Assembly (NCBI RefSeq): GCF_001078705.1
Contig: NZ_CDMW01000001.1
Coordinates: 1,295,541-1,359,540, forward strand
Direction of reading: 5' to 3'
Source of the DNA: Streptococcus sanguinis
Lineage (GTDB): Bacteria > Bacillota > Bacilli > Lactobacillales > Streptococcaceae
DNA length: 64,000 nucleotides
Shown here one piece after another: positions 1 through 8,234 of this stretch. The notes beneath the pieces are model-generated. The model saw only the letters and a list, made by a program, of their open reading frames with translations, had not been told where the DNA came from and made no database searches. The position numbers and the translations under genes were made by a program. Each line of letters starts with the position of its first letter. Position 1 is the first letter of the stretch.

Positions 1-71
1 CCCGCCTTTTTTAAAAATTTTTCGTCTGTAAAATTAGTGGCAAACTGCCAATCATATTTTGAGCTAATCAT
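1..71 (-). CDS. recJ: 5' end of a gene cut by the window edge, probably single-stranded-DNA exonuclease RecJ
   Basis: An open frame starts at an ATG on the minus strand at position 71 and runs off the left edge, giving 23 codons that begin MISSKYDWQF and end FLKKAG. This resembles the start of streptococcal RecJ (a 5'-3' single-stranded-DNA exonuclease used in recombinational repair), which also opens with a Met-Ile-x-x-x-Tyr-x-Trp pattern and soon reaches a Lys-Lys-Ala-Gly. A GGAGAAAG ribosome site and an extended -10 promoter lie upstream. In several streptococci recJ follows the SDR-rnz-hflX-miaA cluster found here at 15,741-20,203, so the position fits if the DNA in between was inserted. 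Identification from so few residues is tentative. Confidence 0.5.
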   Translation of the reverse strand, partial: MISSKYDWQFATNFTDEKFLKKA

Positions 72-110
72 GATAAGTGAAACACTTTCTCCGTTCAATC
101 TTGTCTGAAT

Positions 111-119
111 ATTATAACA
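111..119 (-). promoter_or_regulatory. Extended -10 promoter for the left-edge gene
   Basis: On the minus strand the sequence reads TGTTATAAT, a TG-extended perfect -10 box, about 40 bases upstream of the ATG at 71. No good -35 box is visible, which is usual for extended -10 promoters. Confidence 0.5.
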
Positions 120-120
120 T

Positions 121-143
121 GAAAAGACTGGTTCAACCAGTCT
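121..143 (-). terminator. Intrinsic terminator after the HD hydrolase gene
   Basis: On the minus strand a 7-bp stem AGACTGG/CCAGTCT with a 5-base loop is followed by TTTTC. It lies between the stop codon at 177 and the promoter at 111-119, so it probably separates the two transcripts. Confidence 0.6.
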
Positions 144-176
144 CAAACTTCTTATCTTCGAGCAAGGTTCTCAGCC

Positions 177-767
177 TCACTCATCTAGGTAAAGCCCCTT
201 AGCAACGCTTTGGTCAATAACTTCCTGAGCTAATCCCCAAAGACTTTCAGAGGTTTCTTGAATAAAGGATTTCTTTGCGATGACCTGCGACTTGGTCAGG
301 CCATGAGGGTTGTCATGGGGCTGAGCAACTTCCAAGTGATTGAGCAAGGGAACCAGAGCGTCCAGCACTCGTGCATATTTAGCCTCTATGCTAATCCCAG
401 TCTCAAATTCCTGCCAAAGCTTTAGAAAGGAATCCTGCTGATCTGACGGTAGCTTGTTCAAACTGATTTTCAAGGACTCCAACTCTCTATCGTATGAATC
501 GCTCTTACCCACGTCGTCAAAGATAAAGGTATCACCAGCATATATTTCGCCCAAATCATGAATCAGTAACATAGACATGACCTTTTCCAGATTAACTTCT
601 TCAGGGATATATTCTTGAAAGACTAGCGCCATGAGCGCACCCTGCCAACTATGTTCAGCAGAATTCTCAAAACGATAGGCATCCAAGGTACGATTATTGC
701 GATGAGTGGCTTTCAGCTTTTCCAGCTCATTGGTAAAAGCCAACTGCTGCTGTAGACGTTCAAGCAT
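177..767 (-). CDS. HD-domain phosphohydrolase (YfbR/HDDC2-like 5'-deoxynucleotidase family)
   Basis: A 196-residue soluble protein with the HD metal-dependent phosphohydrolase signature: an EHSW motif with His39, the paired His70-Asp71 inside IHDLGEIYAGD, and a later Asp in the VLDALVPL helix near residue 138. The Glu-His-Ser/Asp-Leu-Gly-Glu pattern and the size match the YfbR/HDDC2 group, whose characterised members remove phosphate from deoxynucleoside 5'-monophosphates; the substrate here is inferred from the family only. The start is supported by AAAGGAG seven bases upstream. It is transcribed alone from an extended -10 promoter and ends at the terminator at 121-143. It is divergent from the PRTase-TRSP gene, so the two promoters share the 156-bp gap. 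Confidence 0.75.
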   Translation of the reverse strand: MLERLQQQLAFTNELEKLKATHRNNRTLDAYRFENSAEHSWQGALMALVFQEYIPEEVNLEKVMSMLLIHDLGEIYAGDTFIFDDVGKSDSYDRELESLKISLNKLPSDQQDSFLKLWQEFETGISIEAKYARVLDALVPLLNHLEVAQPHDNPHGLTKSQVIAKKSFIQETSESLWGLAQEVIDQSVAKGLYLDE

Positions 768-794
768 GTGAAACTCCTTTGAAATGTTTTTATT

Positions 795-803
795 ATTATA
801 CCA
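795..803 (-). promoter_or_regulatory. Extended -10 promoter of the HD hydrolase gene
   Basis: Minus-strand TGGTATAAT lies 28 bases upstream of the ATG at 767, with the AAAGGAG ribosome site in between. No convincing -35 box is seen. Confidence 0.5.
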
Positions 804-847
804 TAATTACTCCAATAAAATTGTTGTAAGTTGTTTGAAGTATTAAA

Positions 848-876
848 GTGACAGTTGAGCTAATTAGTGCTATACT
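848..876 (+). promoter_or_regulatory. Promoter of the PRTase-TRSP/StiP pair
   Basis: GTGACA (848-853, five of six consensus bases) is separated by 17 bases from TATACT (871-876). The start codon at 924 follows after an AAAGGAAT ribosome site. Confidence 0.55.
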
Positions 877-923
877 AAGACAATAAAGGTTAATTAATCG
901 TAAACTTTGAAAGGAATTAAGTA

Positions 924-2060
924 ATGACCTATCTTTTAAAAGTAGAAGATTTCATTGATATAGAAGAAAATAAGAGTTCTTTCGATATCAATGATATGGT
1001 TGCTATTTGTAAACGGAGAAATAATCCCAATCGAGACTATTTATTTGTTAATAAATATCAAGCTAAACATTATCCTGTTAAAGCCCATAACACGCTACAG
1101 CTATTTTCCGAACTCTATCAAGAAATAAAAAGACAAATTCCTTCTGACAAGCGTATTTTAGTTGTTGGTTTTTCTGAGACGGCTACTGGAATCGCCCAGG
1201 CAATCATGCATATGGCCTTGGAAAATAAAGATTTGAAAACTGTCTTTTATTTACAGACTACTCGAGAAAGCATTAATACAGATATCCAAAATATCTCTTT
1301 CGAAGAAGAGCATTCACATGCAAGCACACAAAAATTATATTACCGTTCAGATATTCCTAACTATGATACTGTCTTATTTATCGAAGATGAAATAACAACA
1401 GGAAATACAATTGTTAACTTTATTGAAAAATTTCAAAAAATTAAAGATGGTATTTCTTTTGCAGCTGCTTCTATATTAAACTGGCAAAATACAAAGAATC
1501 GTAAGATTTTTCAAGAAAAAGGAATCAAAAGAATATGCCTAGTCAGTGGTCAAATGAGAGCTAATACTCCTCTCATAGATCTGAAAGAAACAACACTGGA
1601 AAAACCAAAACTAACTTCAGACGTTCACTATCATTTAGCTGACAACCTCAATCCTCGAACAGGTCTCACTAAAGAAGAGTTTTTAGTCTTCCAAGAAACT
1701 GCTCTAAATCGATTGACTTCGCAAGTCTCTCGGAAATCTAAAGAAGAAACAATAGCTGTCATTGGAACTGAGGAAAACATGTGGTTACCAATTAGACTAG
1801 CCCAAGAACTTGACGCAGAGGTTCGCTCCACTACAAGAAGTCCTATTTCCCTCTCCAGTGAAGACAACTATCTTTTCCATAACGGCTTAGCTTTGGCCAG
1901 TGCTTACGAAACTAATAGAATGACTTTCCTTTACGATATTGAACGTCATTATGACCAAATTATCATCGTCTATGAGGTTATGACTGATGCATTTCGAGCA
2001 ACTCTTCAAAATAAACTGCAGCCCTTTAGTAAGCAAACACTAATTTTTGTTAAACAATAA
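924..2060 (+). CDS. Phosphoribosyltransferase with C-terminal TRSP domain (Ter-associated)
   Basis: A 378-residue cytosolic protein. The N-terminal two thirds carries a PRTase fold: a GFSETATG loop near residue 80 and the PRPP-binding motif FIEDEITTGNT near residues 152-162, with the two acidic residues followed by the TGNT loop. The C-terminal part contains the literal TTRSPI motif near residue 295, which names the TRSP domain. Proteins of this architecture are known from gene sets around TerD/TelA genes, where they have been proposed to make or salvage a nucleotide-like metabolite; that role is predicted, not proven. The next gene starts 11 bases after the stop, so the two are co-transcribed. 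The start is supported by GGAAT and the upstream promoter. Confidence 0.8.
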   Translation: MTYLLKVEDFIDIEENKSSFDINDMVAICKRRNNPNRDYLFVNKYQAKHYPVKAHNTLQLFSELYQEIKRQIPSDKRILVVGFSETATGIAQAIMHMALENKDLKTVFYLQTTRESINTDIQNISFEEEHSHASTQKLYYRSDIPNYDTVLFIEDEITTGNTIVNFIEKFQKIKDGISFAAASILNWQNTKNRKIFQEKGIKRICLVSGQMRANTPLIDLKETTLEKPKLTSDVHYHLADNLNPRTGLTKEEFLVFQETALNRLTSQVSRKSKEETIAVIGTEENMWLPIRLAQELDAEVRSTTRSPISLSSEDNYLFHNGLALASAYETNRMTFLYDIERHYDQIIIVYEVMTDAFRATLQNKLQPFSKQTLIFVKQ

Positions 2061-2071
2061 GAAAGGCTTTT

Positions 2072-3163
2072 ATGAATTTAGTAAAAACTAGTTACCCTGA
2101 ATCCGATGTAACCATCCTCTTACAAGATGTGCGTGGAAAGGTTCCTGTATTAGACACTGCCGAAAGAGAAAAGTTAAATCAACAGGGCGTTCATTATTCC
2201 GAAATGCTACCTCTAGAATATGCCCCAACAGAGCGCTATATGAAAATCTATCAAGAAAGCCTCGCAACTCTTTCTTTTGAGACTGCTAACGCTATAGCAA
2301 GTCTTTCTGAAAAGATTTTTAATAAAAAAGGAGAAAATCTTGTTTTAGTTTCCTTAGCAAGGGCAGGGACTCCTATAGGTATTCTAATAAAAAGGTACCT
2401 TCACTATAAATATCAGCTTGATGTGCCGCATTATAGTATTTCTATCATTCGAGGTAAAGGGATTGACATAGCTGCCATGAATATTATAGCCAACAAGCAC
2501 CATCCTAAAGATATTCAATTTGTGGATGGTTGGGTTGGAAAAGGAGCAATAAATACCGTCCTGGAAGAAGCCTGCCAGAGGTTAGCAGAGGAAAACAAAC
2601 TCTTTTCCGAACTAGATCCTACTCTAGCTGTACTCAGTGATCCAGCTTCGGTAACACCGCTTTATGGTACACGTCAGGACTTTTTAATCCCTAGCGCTTG
2701 CTTAAATGCTACTGTCAGCGGCCTCGTCAGCAGGACAGTCAAATTAAAAGAAATGAGCGATGACGAGCTTCACGGAGCTGTTTATTATGCAGAAAACGAA
2801 GCTTACGACCATTCATTGGAATTCTTAGATAAAGTGCAATCCTATTTTGACCAAGTTCAATTAGATTATTTCAATCCTTCACAAGAAGAGCTCAATGAGG
2901 ATTTCAAAGGATTGGACGAAGTTAAGAAAATCGCCCAATACTACAACATTAGTGATATCAATAAAATAAAACCAGGAGTTGGTGAGACAACTAGAGTTCT
3001 GCTTAGGCGCCTTCCAGACAGGGTGTTAATTAGAGAAAAGGCTAATCAAAAATACCTTAAACATATCCTTCAATTGTGTGAAGAAAAACAGATCCCAATC
3101 GAATATGTCAACCTACAGAAATATAATGTTTGTGGCATTATAAAGGAAGTCGCTGATTTATAG
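2072..3163 (+). CDS. StiP/PRTase_1-type protein with PELOTA-like C-terminus (Ter-associated)
   Basis: A 363-residue protein of the family called 'cysteine protease StiP' or PRTase_1 in databases. Visible features are a VSLARAGTPIG segment near residue 92, IIRGKGID near residue 130, and a FVDGWVGKG stretch near residue 150 that sits where a PRPP loop would lie. The last 75 residues, starting near KPGVGETTRVLLRR, resemble the PELOTA-type RNA-binding module found at the end of these proteins. In Ter gene sets it accompanies the PRTase-TRSP protein, as here, and the two may act on one substrate. A protease function rests only on the family label. The ribosome site is AAAGG, six bases before the ATG. 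A promoter just downstream (3172) starts the next unit. Confidence 0.75.
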   Translation: MNLVKTSYPESDVTILLQDVRGKVPVLDTAEREKLNQQGVHYSEMLPLEYAPTERYMKIYQESLATLSFETANAIASLSEKIFNKKGENLVLVSLARAGTPIGILIKRYLHYKYQLDVPHYSISIIRGKGIDIAAMNIIANKHHPKDIQFVDGWVGKGAINTVLEEACQRLAEENKLFSELDPTLAVLSDPASVTPLYGTRQDFLIPSACLNATVSGLVSRTVKLKEMSDDELHGAVYYAENEAYDHSLEFLDKVQSYFDQVQLDYFNPSQEELNEDFKGLDEVKKIAQYYNISDINKIKPGVGETTRVLLRRLPDRVLIREKANQKYLKHILQLCEEKQIPIEYVNLQKYNVCGIIKEVADL

Positions 3164-3171
3164 TTTATCTC

Positions 3172-3201
3172 TTGACAAAGACCATTTTATAAATATACAA
3201 T
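3172..3201 (+). promoter_or_regulatory. Promoter of the YceG-TelA-TerD operon
   Basis: A perfect TTGACA (3172-3177) and TACAAT (3196-3201) are separated by 18 bases. Transcription should start near 3208, about 144 bases before the YceG-like start codon. Confidence 0.65.
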
Positions 3202-3207
3202 GGTATC

Positions 3208-3351
3208 TATAAAGTAGGGGAGAGCAGACTTTAATAAGCTATCTCCAGTGATTTAGGAGGTACAAAGCAAACCATCTGCACTCTTCGTTTAACTTTTATA
3301 CAAAGAAGACAAAAGATGTGACATTATAATCGTAGAAAGCAGGTATATTTC
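3208..3351 (+). promoter_or_regulatory. Structured 5' leader of the YceG-TelA-TerD operon
   Basis: The untranslated leader can fold into nested helices. GAGAGCAGA (3220-3228) pairs with TCTGCACTCT (3275-3284) with one bulged A, and inside it ATCTCC (3241-3246) pairs with GGAGGT (3256-3261). The inner GGAGG resembles a ribosome site but has no start codon at a useful distance. No known riboswitch consensus was recognised, and no U-tract follows the helix, so a simple terminator is unlikely. Regulation through this structure is an inference. Confidence 0.4.
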
Positions 3352-4920
3352 ATGTCGACCAGTCTGCAAAATCTGCCCTTTGAACTTTGGCGTTCAATCA
3401 CAGAACGAAAAGGAATACAAGCCACTTTCGCTCCTGTTTTTACACGATATATCGGGGTTGAAAATCAAAGTAAATATGATAGTGTATTAAAAACTATTTT
3501 GGTAAAAGCTCAAGAGGATTCAACTCACACTATTTACTTTGATGGCCAAATCCCAATGGATGCAGATTTTGATTTCATTAACAGCATAAAAAACGAGCTT
3601 GCTTCAATGGAAGTTAGTCAAATAGCCAGTCAGGATATTACACTCTTTGAAGATGCAGAGCTCAATCATCAATTTCTGATTGCTCTTGAATATATAACAA
3701 ACCTTGCTATTCGTCAGGAAAATTTCCTGAATAACAGCGTGAGAAATAATTTTATATGTAAAATGCTACTCTATGCATACTTACATATTTTTAGCTTATC
3801 CTATCAAGATAGAGATTACCTTACAAACAAGTGCATCTACTATGGTAGTATTTCAAAACACGATATATATTTCCTGCTGTTACTTAATCGCTTTGGATTT
3901 GATGTCATTTATATCAATCCACTAAAAGATGATGAAAATTTTGCTCAAGTTGACTCTGATCAAATCAGTACTGTCCATAAAAACACTCAAATCCTACCTA
4001 TCCAAAGTTGGGCAGAAAGAGCTAAAAATGGACAAATTATAGAGGAAAATCGTTCAATTACACTGGATATAGAAACACAAATTGAAGAACAGTTATTTAC
4101 AAATTCTGGCATTTATAGGCCTTGGCAGTTCCGAAATGGAACGACAAGCCCCATTTTTTTCAATTCAACTTTAATTGATGTAGAACAAAATTGGAACGCA
4201 CCCGCAAAAGTTCGGAACGGATTTAAGACTGTTGAGAAAACAGTCTATGTCCCACATTTCTTTTTTGAAATAGAGGGAGAATATAATCCAATTGACAAGT
4301 ACGCCCATTTGGTCAATATCTGTTCTTCGTCTGACAGTACGCTCGTTTTAACATCCAATGGTGATGAACTGATTACTCATGAAATAAATGATTCCGATAA
4401 GTATCAGCTTATGTTTTGTCAACTCAGTAATGGAAGTTTTGATATTGAGGAGATTATGAAGCTCCCATTCTATCGCTATGCTCCTTATAACGATGAAACA
4501 GAAAAATTCATTCTCAATAAGATTAACGAAACCATTGCTGATACTCGACTGTTCAAACAGCCATTGACAGTATCCAAAGAAGAAATATTAAACTTTGCAC
4601 TGTTGATTTTACAGTTGGATAAAAGAGTAATACGACTCATAGATAGCTTTGATTTTACTGGCTTTATACCCAAGATTGTCTTTTTCTTGGAAGGCGAAAC
4701 TCAGTTATCAAAAAATACGTGCTATGTCCTTGCCTATCTTGGAAAAATTGGTTTTGACATCATCATTTTTTCACCTGCTGGCTTATCTGATCTGAACTCT
4801 TACATTAATGCAGAGTACTTTAACACTGTCAGGTTAGATGTTATAAACTATGAGCAAAGTTTTCAAGCTATTCAACGAAAGCTGAAAAAACAAAATTTCT
4901 TCAGTAAACTTTTTAATTAA
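3352..4920 (+). CDS. YceG-like protein of the TerD/TelA stress operon
   Basis: A 522-residue protein resembling YceG of Bacillus, encoded with TerD-family and TelA-family genes in the yceC-yceH operon. Family notes describe it as a component of a putative 'biosynthetic module'; its biochemistry is unknown. Visible here are two related-looking halves: FGFDVIYINPLKDD near residue 180 and IGFDIIIFSPAGLSDLN near residue 465, each a hydrophobic strand after a Gly-Phe-Asp. There are no membrane segments or signal peptide. The start is weakly supported by AGAAAGCAGG upstream. It is the first gene of the second Ter transcript and is followed 15 bases later by the TelA-like gene. Confidence 0.7.
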   Translation: MSTSLQNLPFELWRSITERKGIQATFAPVFTRYIGVENQSKYDSVLKTILVKAQEDSTHTIYFDGQIPMDADFDFINSIKNELASMEVSQIASQDITLFEDAELNHQFLIALEYITNLAIRQENFLNNSVRNNFICKMLLYAYLHIFSLSYQDRDYLTNKCIYYGSISKHDIYFLLLLNRFGFDVIYINPLKDDENFAQVDSDQISTVHKNTQILPIQSWAERAKNGQIIEENRSITLDIETQIEEQLFTNSGIYRPWQFRNGTTSPIFFNSTLIDVEQNWNAPAKVRNGFKTVEKTVYVPHFFFEIEGEYNPIDKYAHLVNICSSSDSTLVLTSNGDELITHEINDSDKYQLMFCQLSNGSFDIEEIMKLPFYRYAPYNDETEKFILNKINETIADTRLFKQPLTVSKEEILNFALLILQLDKRVIRLIDSFDFTGFIPKIVFFLEGETQLSKNTCYVLAYLGKIGFDIIIFSPAGLSDLNSYINAEYFNTVRLDVINYEQSFQAIQRKLKKQNFFSKLFN

Positions 4921-4935
4921 AGAAAGGAAAACAAT

Positions 4936-6066
4936 ATGCCTATCAACACAGGAAGTTTTGATTCAACTCCACAAGAGATTGAATCAACTGAACTTGAACT
5001 TGCTAAACCAGAAGTCCTAGCTGACAACTTAGCCTATAAGCAGAAGCTAAGATCACTGCCTGAGGTTCAGAACCTCACCAATGAGATTGATATTACTAAT
5101 GTCAACTCAATTATGGCTTTCGGTCAAAAACCGAGTGAAGGGATTTCTCAAATGTCTGATGCTCTATTATCTTCCATGCGAAGGGTAGATGCAGAGGAAG
5201 CTTCTCGAATGCTCGTTCAACTTACTAAAATCATGGATAAATTCGATATTAAAGAAATTGAAAATCCAGAAAAAGCATCTGCTCTGCAAAAATTATTTGG
5301 CAAAATAAAGAATAGTATTGATAAACTTTTTGCTAAATATGAAGATATGGGTAAAGAGGTTGATCAGATTTATACCATATTGAAGCAATATGAAGTTCAA
5401 ATTCACCAAACTCAAGAAAATCTGGAAAAACAATATAAAACTAATGTAGCCTACTATGAAGAATTAGAAAAATATATTGTTGCTGGTGAGATTGCTCAAG
5501 AAGAAATCGAAGAATACAGTAATCAGATCGCTGCTCGTACGGATATAACAGAGCAAGAAAAACAAACTCAACAGCAAAAGCTAAGCATGATTAAAGATAT
5601 GCTCGCACAGCGAACATATGACTTGCAAATTGCTGAAAACGTGGCCATGCAAACCTGTCCTATGATTCAGACCATGCAAATGTCTAACTTTAATCTGATG
5701 CGGAAAATCAATTCTTCCTTTATTATCACATTGCCAATCTTCAAGCAATGTTTGGTTCAAGCTATTCAATTAAAAAGACAGGAAATTCAAGCTAAGTCTA
5801 TCAAACAATTGGATGAAAAAACCAATGAACTTCTAATTCGTAATGCACAAAACACTGCTAATCAATCTGTTAATATTGCTCGTATGGCTGGTGGAAGCTC
5901 TATTCAAATGGAGACTCTTCGTACAACTTATGAGACAATCAAAAAAGGAATTGAAGAAACCAAGCAAATCAATAATCAAATTGCTGAAAAACGAAAAAGT
6001 GATTCTATTGAGTTAGAACATATGAAATCTGACATGGCTGAAAAAGGTTTTATAAGCGGTCATTAA
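4936..6066 (+). CDS. TelA-like toxic anion resistance protein
   Basis: A 376-residue, very polar, mostly helical protein of the TelA/KlaA family ('toxic anion resistance'). The middle (roughly residues 110-235) is rich in Glu, Lys and Gln with heptad-like spacing, which suggests coiled coil. A conserved-looking segment with NVAMQTCPMIQTMQ lies near residues 234-247. No transmembrane helix or export signal is present, so it should be cytosolic or peripheral. Family members are linked genetically to tolerance of tellurite and cell-envelope stress, but no enzymatic activity is known. An AGAAAGGAAAAC ribosome site precedes the ATG. It sits between the YceG-like gene and the TerD array, the same association as yceG-yceH in Bacillus. 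Confidence 0.8.
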   Translation: MPINTGSFDSTPQEIESTELELAKPEVLADNLAYKQKLRSLPEVQNLTNEIDITNVNSIMAFGQKPSEGISQMSDALLSSMRRVDAEEASRMLVQLTKIMDKFDIKEIENPEKASALQKLFGKIKNSIDKLFAKYEDMGKEVDQIYTILKQYEVQIHQTQENLEKQYKTNVAYYEELEKYIVAGEIAQEEIEEYSNQIAARTDITEQEKQTQQQKLSMIKDMLAQRTYDLQIAENVAMQTCPMIQTMQMSNFNLMRKINSSFIITLPIFKQCLVQAIQLKRQEIQAKSIKQLDEKTNELLIRNAQNTANQSVNIARMAGGSSIQMETLRTTYETIKKGIEETKQINNQIAEKRKSDSIELEHMKSDMAEKGFISGH

Positions 6067-6158
6067 TATCACTTAAAATAAGGTACCGATAACTCTTACT
6101 TAGCCTTCCTTAAGCTAAAAAGTTTTAAAAATATTATGATTCAGAAAGGAATATCTAT

Positions 6159-6758
6159 ATGGATTTCACTAATTTAAACTCTGGCAGCTCTGCTGCTCCT
6201 CTTAATCTCTCTAAAGGGAGCGTTTTAGATTTAACAAAGCAGGCTCCTGCATTAAAAAATTGTATTCTAGGTGGCGGCTGGGATATGGCTGTTGCAGGAC
6301 CTACTGCTGACCTAGACTTAGCTGCCTTCCTAGTTGAAGAAAGCGGTCGTGTTGCACAAGTACCGAATGATGTTATTTTCTTTAATAATATGTCTGCAGC
6401 TGGAATTCGTCTTGAAGGTGATAATCGTACTGGAGAAGGCGAAGGCGACGATGAACGAATCCAAATTAATCTTGATGCAATCGAACCTCGAATTAAGAAA
6501 ATTGTCTTCTTCATTACTATTTTTGACGCAGTCACTAAACGTCAGACTTTTGGCATGATTAAAAATGCTTTTGTCCGACTTCTAGATGCCGATAATAACG
6601 AACAGGAAATCTGCCGCTATGAATTGAGTGACAGTTATTCTGCTGATACTTCTGTAACAGCTTGTTCCCTTAGTCGGACAGCTAATGGCTGGGCTTTTGA
6701 AGCAATCGGTGAGGGAGCTATCGCTGACCTCAACCAACTCTTGTCTCGCTATATGTAA
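6159..6758 (+). CDS. TerD-family calcium-binding stress protein, copy 1 (altered calcium site)
   Basis: A 199-residue TerD-domain protein, first of three in tandem. The family fold is visible: an LDLTK strand near residue 22, GGGWDMA at 37-43, a TADLDLAAF segment at 48-56, and the acidic loop DNRTGEGEGDDE at 88-99. TerD proteins bind calcium through acidic residues in these two segments. Compared with copies 2 and 3, this copy has Thr-Ala instead of Asp-Phe before the LDL stretch and GEGDD in place of GDGDD, so metal binding may be weaker or different. The 92-bp gap upstream holds only a weak hairpin, and an AGAAAGGAAT site precedes the start. The three copies are about equally spaced and share a transcript. 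Confidence 0.85.
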   Translation: MDFTNLNSGSSAAPLNLSKGSVLDLTKQAPALKNCILGGGWDMAVAGPTADLDLAAFLVEESGRVAQVPNDVIFFNNMSAAGIRLEGDNRTGEGEGDDERIQINLDAIEPRIKKIVFFITIFDAVTKRQTFGMIKNAFVRLLDADNNEQEICRYELSDSYSADTSVTACSLSRTANGWAFEAIGEGAIADLNQLLSRYM

Positions 6759-6783
6759 TTAGGAAAATAGAAAGGAAAATATT

Positions 6784-7479
6784 ATGGGACTTTTTGGTAA
6801 ATTATTTGGTGGAGATGAGCAACAAACTCAAGCTCCTGCTGCTAACACACCTATTCAAACTGCTAGTACGGAAGGGCGCGAAGTTACACTTGATTTAAAT
6901 AAAGGAGGCATGCTTAACCTTGCAAAAAATGACTTCCTTAATCTTTCTAAAACAGATTTCTCTTTAGAAAATATTCGCGTATCAGCAGGATGGGATGTTA
7001 AGACAAGTCTCTTTGGCTCTGACTTTGACCTTGATCTTTGTGCCTTCCTTCTTGATTCTTCTGGCCATCTGACTCGTTCAGTTAATAATCTTGTCTATTT
7101 CAGCAAGAAGAAATCTCAAGGTATTCAATTAGATCATGATAACCTCACCGGTGCTGGTGACGGTGATGATGAAAACATGTTTGTGAATTTCAATAATATT
7201 CATCCAGACGTGGCTCAAATCGTTGTAGCAGTTGTTATCTATTCTGGTCAAAATCGCAAACAATATTTTGGCCAAGTAAAGAATGCCTACGTTCGTTTAG
7301 TTGATCAGGCACAACGTCCTGAAAAAGAAATCGCCCGTTTCAATCTATCAGAAGATGGTGGCAAAGCAACGGCCGTTAAATTTGCTGAACTTACACGTAC
7401 TGTCAATGGGTGGACCTTCAAAGCAGTTGGAGAATACCTAAACGCTTCAATCCAAGACATTGAAAAATCTTACCGTTAA
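6784..7479 (+). CDS. TerD-family calcium-binding stress protein, copy 2, with N-terminal extension
   Basis: A 231-residue TerD paralogue. It carries about 30 extra N-terminal residues, starting with a short hydrophobic-basic stretch (MGLFGKLFGG) followed by a Gln/Ala/Thr/Pro-rich linker; such an end could bring the protein to the membrane, but that is inference. The TerD core has both acidic elements intact: SDFDLDLCAF near residue 80 and DNLTGAGDGDDE from residue 119. It is the most divergent of the three copies in its core (for example YFGQVKNAYVRLVD where copies 1 and 3 have FGMIKNAFVRL and FGMVNNSYVRL). An AGAAAGGAAA ribosome site lies upstream; the gap to copy 1 is 25 bases. Confidence 0.85.
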   Translation: MGLFGKLFGGDEQQTQAPAANTPIQTASTEGREVTLDLNKGGMLNLAKNDFLNLSKTDFSLENIRVSAGWDVKTSLFGSDFDLDLCAFLLDSSGHLTRSVNNLVYFSKKKSQGIQLDHDNLTGAGDGDDENMFVNFNNIHPDVAQIVVAVVIYSGQNRKQYFGQVKNAYVRLVDQAQRPEKEIARFNLSEDGGKATAVKFAELTRTVNGWTFKAVGEYLNASIQDIEKSYR

Positions 7480-7496
7480 TTAGAAAGGAATCTCTA

Positions 7497-8135
7497 ATGG
7501 CTATTAATTTCACTTCACTTGGCGGACCTGCCAATCCTACTCCAACACCCACTGAAGTTGCTCCTGCAATAGGAGGTGTATCTCTTGATTTAGAAAAAAA
7601 TACTATTCTGGACTTAGCTAAAGCGGCTCCAGGCCTTACAAAAGTTGACTTATGCGCTGGTTGGGATATCTCTGCTGGTGGTGCAGATTTTGACCTTGAT
7701 ATTTCTGCATTCCTATTGAATGAGGCAGGTAAAATTACTTCTGCTAATGATGTTATTTTTTATAATAACAAAACTGCTCCTGGTATTCACTTAAATGGTG
7801 ATAACCGTACTGGTGCAGGTGATGGTGATGATGAAGTTATCAATTTGGATTTAGCTGCTCTCTCACCAAGTACCCATAAGGTCATTTGCGCTGTTACCAT
7901 CGATCAGGCTATCGCTCGTCGTCAAACATTTGGCATGGTTAATAATTCCTATGTTCGCTTAGTTAATGCAGAGAACAATTCTGAACTTTGCAAATTCCAG
8001 CTTAAAGATGATTATTCTACCGATACAGCTGTTGTTTTTGCAGAACTTGTAAAAGATGGTTCAACTTGGGCTTTCCACACCATTGGTGAAGGTAAGCAGG
8101 CTGATTTAAATGGTATAGCTGCACTCTTTAGCTAA
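7497..8135 (+). CDS. TerD-family calcium-binding stress protein, copy 3
   Basis: A 212-residue TerD protein with the most canonical calcium-site residues of the trio: GWDISAGGADFDLDISAF near residues 60-77 and DNRTGAGDGDDE from residue 102. A short Thr/Pro-rich N-terminal segment precedes the core. It starts 17 bases after copy 2 with an AGAAAGGAAT ribosome site, and is followed by the hairpin at 8173-8211, so part of the transcription may end here. TerD proteins occur in the cytosol and at the inner membrane face in stress responses; a specific signal for this copy is not visible. Confidence 0.88.
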   Translation: MAINFTSLGGPANPTPTPTEVAPAIGGVSLDLEKNTILDLAKAAPGLTKVDLCAGWDISAGGADFDLDISAFLLNEAGKITSANDVIFYNNKTAPGIHLNGDNRTGAGDGDDEVINLDLAALSPSTHKVICAVTIDQAIARRQTFGMVNNSYVRLVNAENNSELCKFQLKDDYSTDTAVVFAELVKDGSTWAFHTIGEGKQADLNGIAALFS

Positions 8136-8172
8136 AGACAAACAGTTGCCATATCAAGTTTTATTGACATAC

Positions 8173-8215
8173 AATAAAGAGACTGAACACTATTGTCTCA
8201 GCCTCTTTATTTTTA
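8173..8215 (+). terminator. Hairpin terminator between TerD copy 3 and the P-type ATPase
   Basis: AATAAAGAG (8173-8181) pairs with CTCTTTATT (8203-8211), extended inward by CTGA/TCAG, and is followed by TTT. The start codon of the ATPase lies 24 bases beyond, so read-through probably supplies part of its transcription. A lone TTGACA at 8164-8169 has no clear partner -10 box. Confidence 0.55.
8186..8203 (+). repeat. Left copy of an 18-bp inverted repeat flanking the ATPase gene
   Basis: This stretch is the exact reverse complement of 10882-10899 (GGCTGAGACAATAGTGTT on the plus strand there). Both copies lie inside terminator hairpins on either side of the ATPase gene. Confidence 0.8.
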
Positions 8216-8234
8216 GAAAGGACAAATAAACCAA

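Noticed and set aside
3208-3351. yybP-ykoY manganese riboswitch in the Ter leader
   Set aside because: Only a GGGGAG string fits. The expected conserved loops and the second helix pattern are missing.
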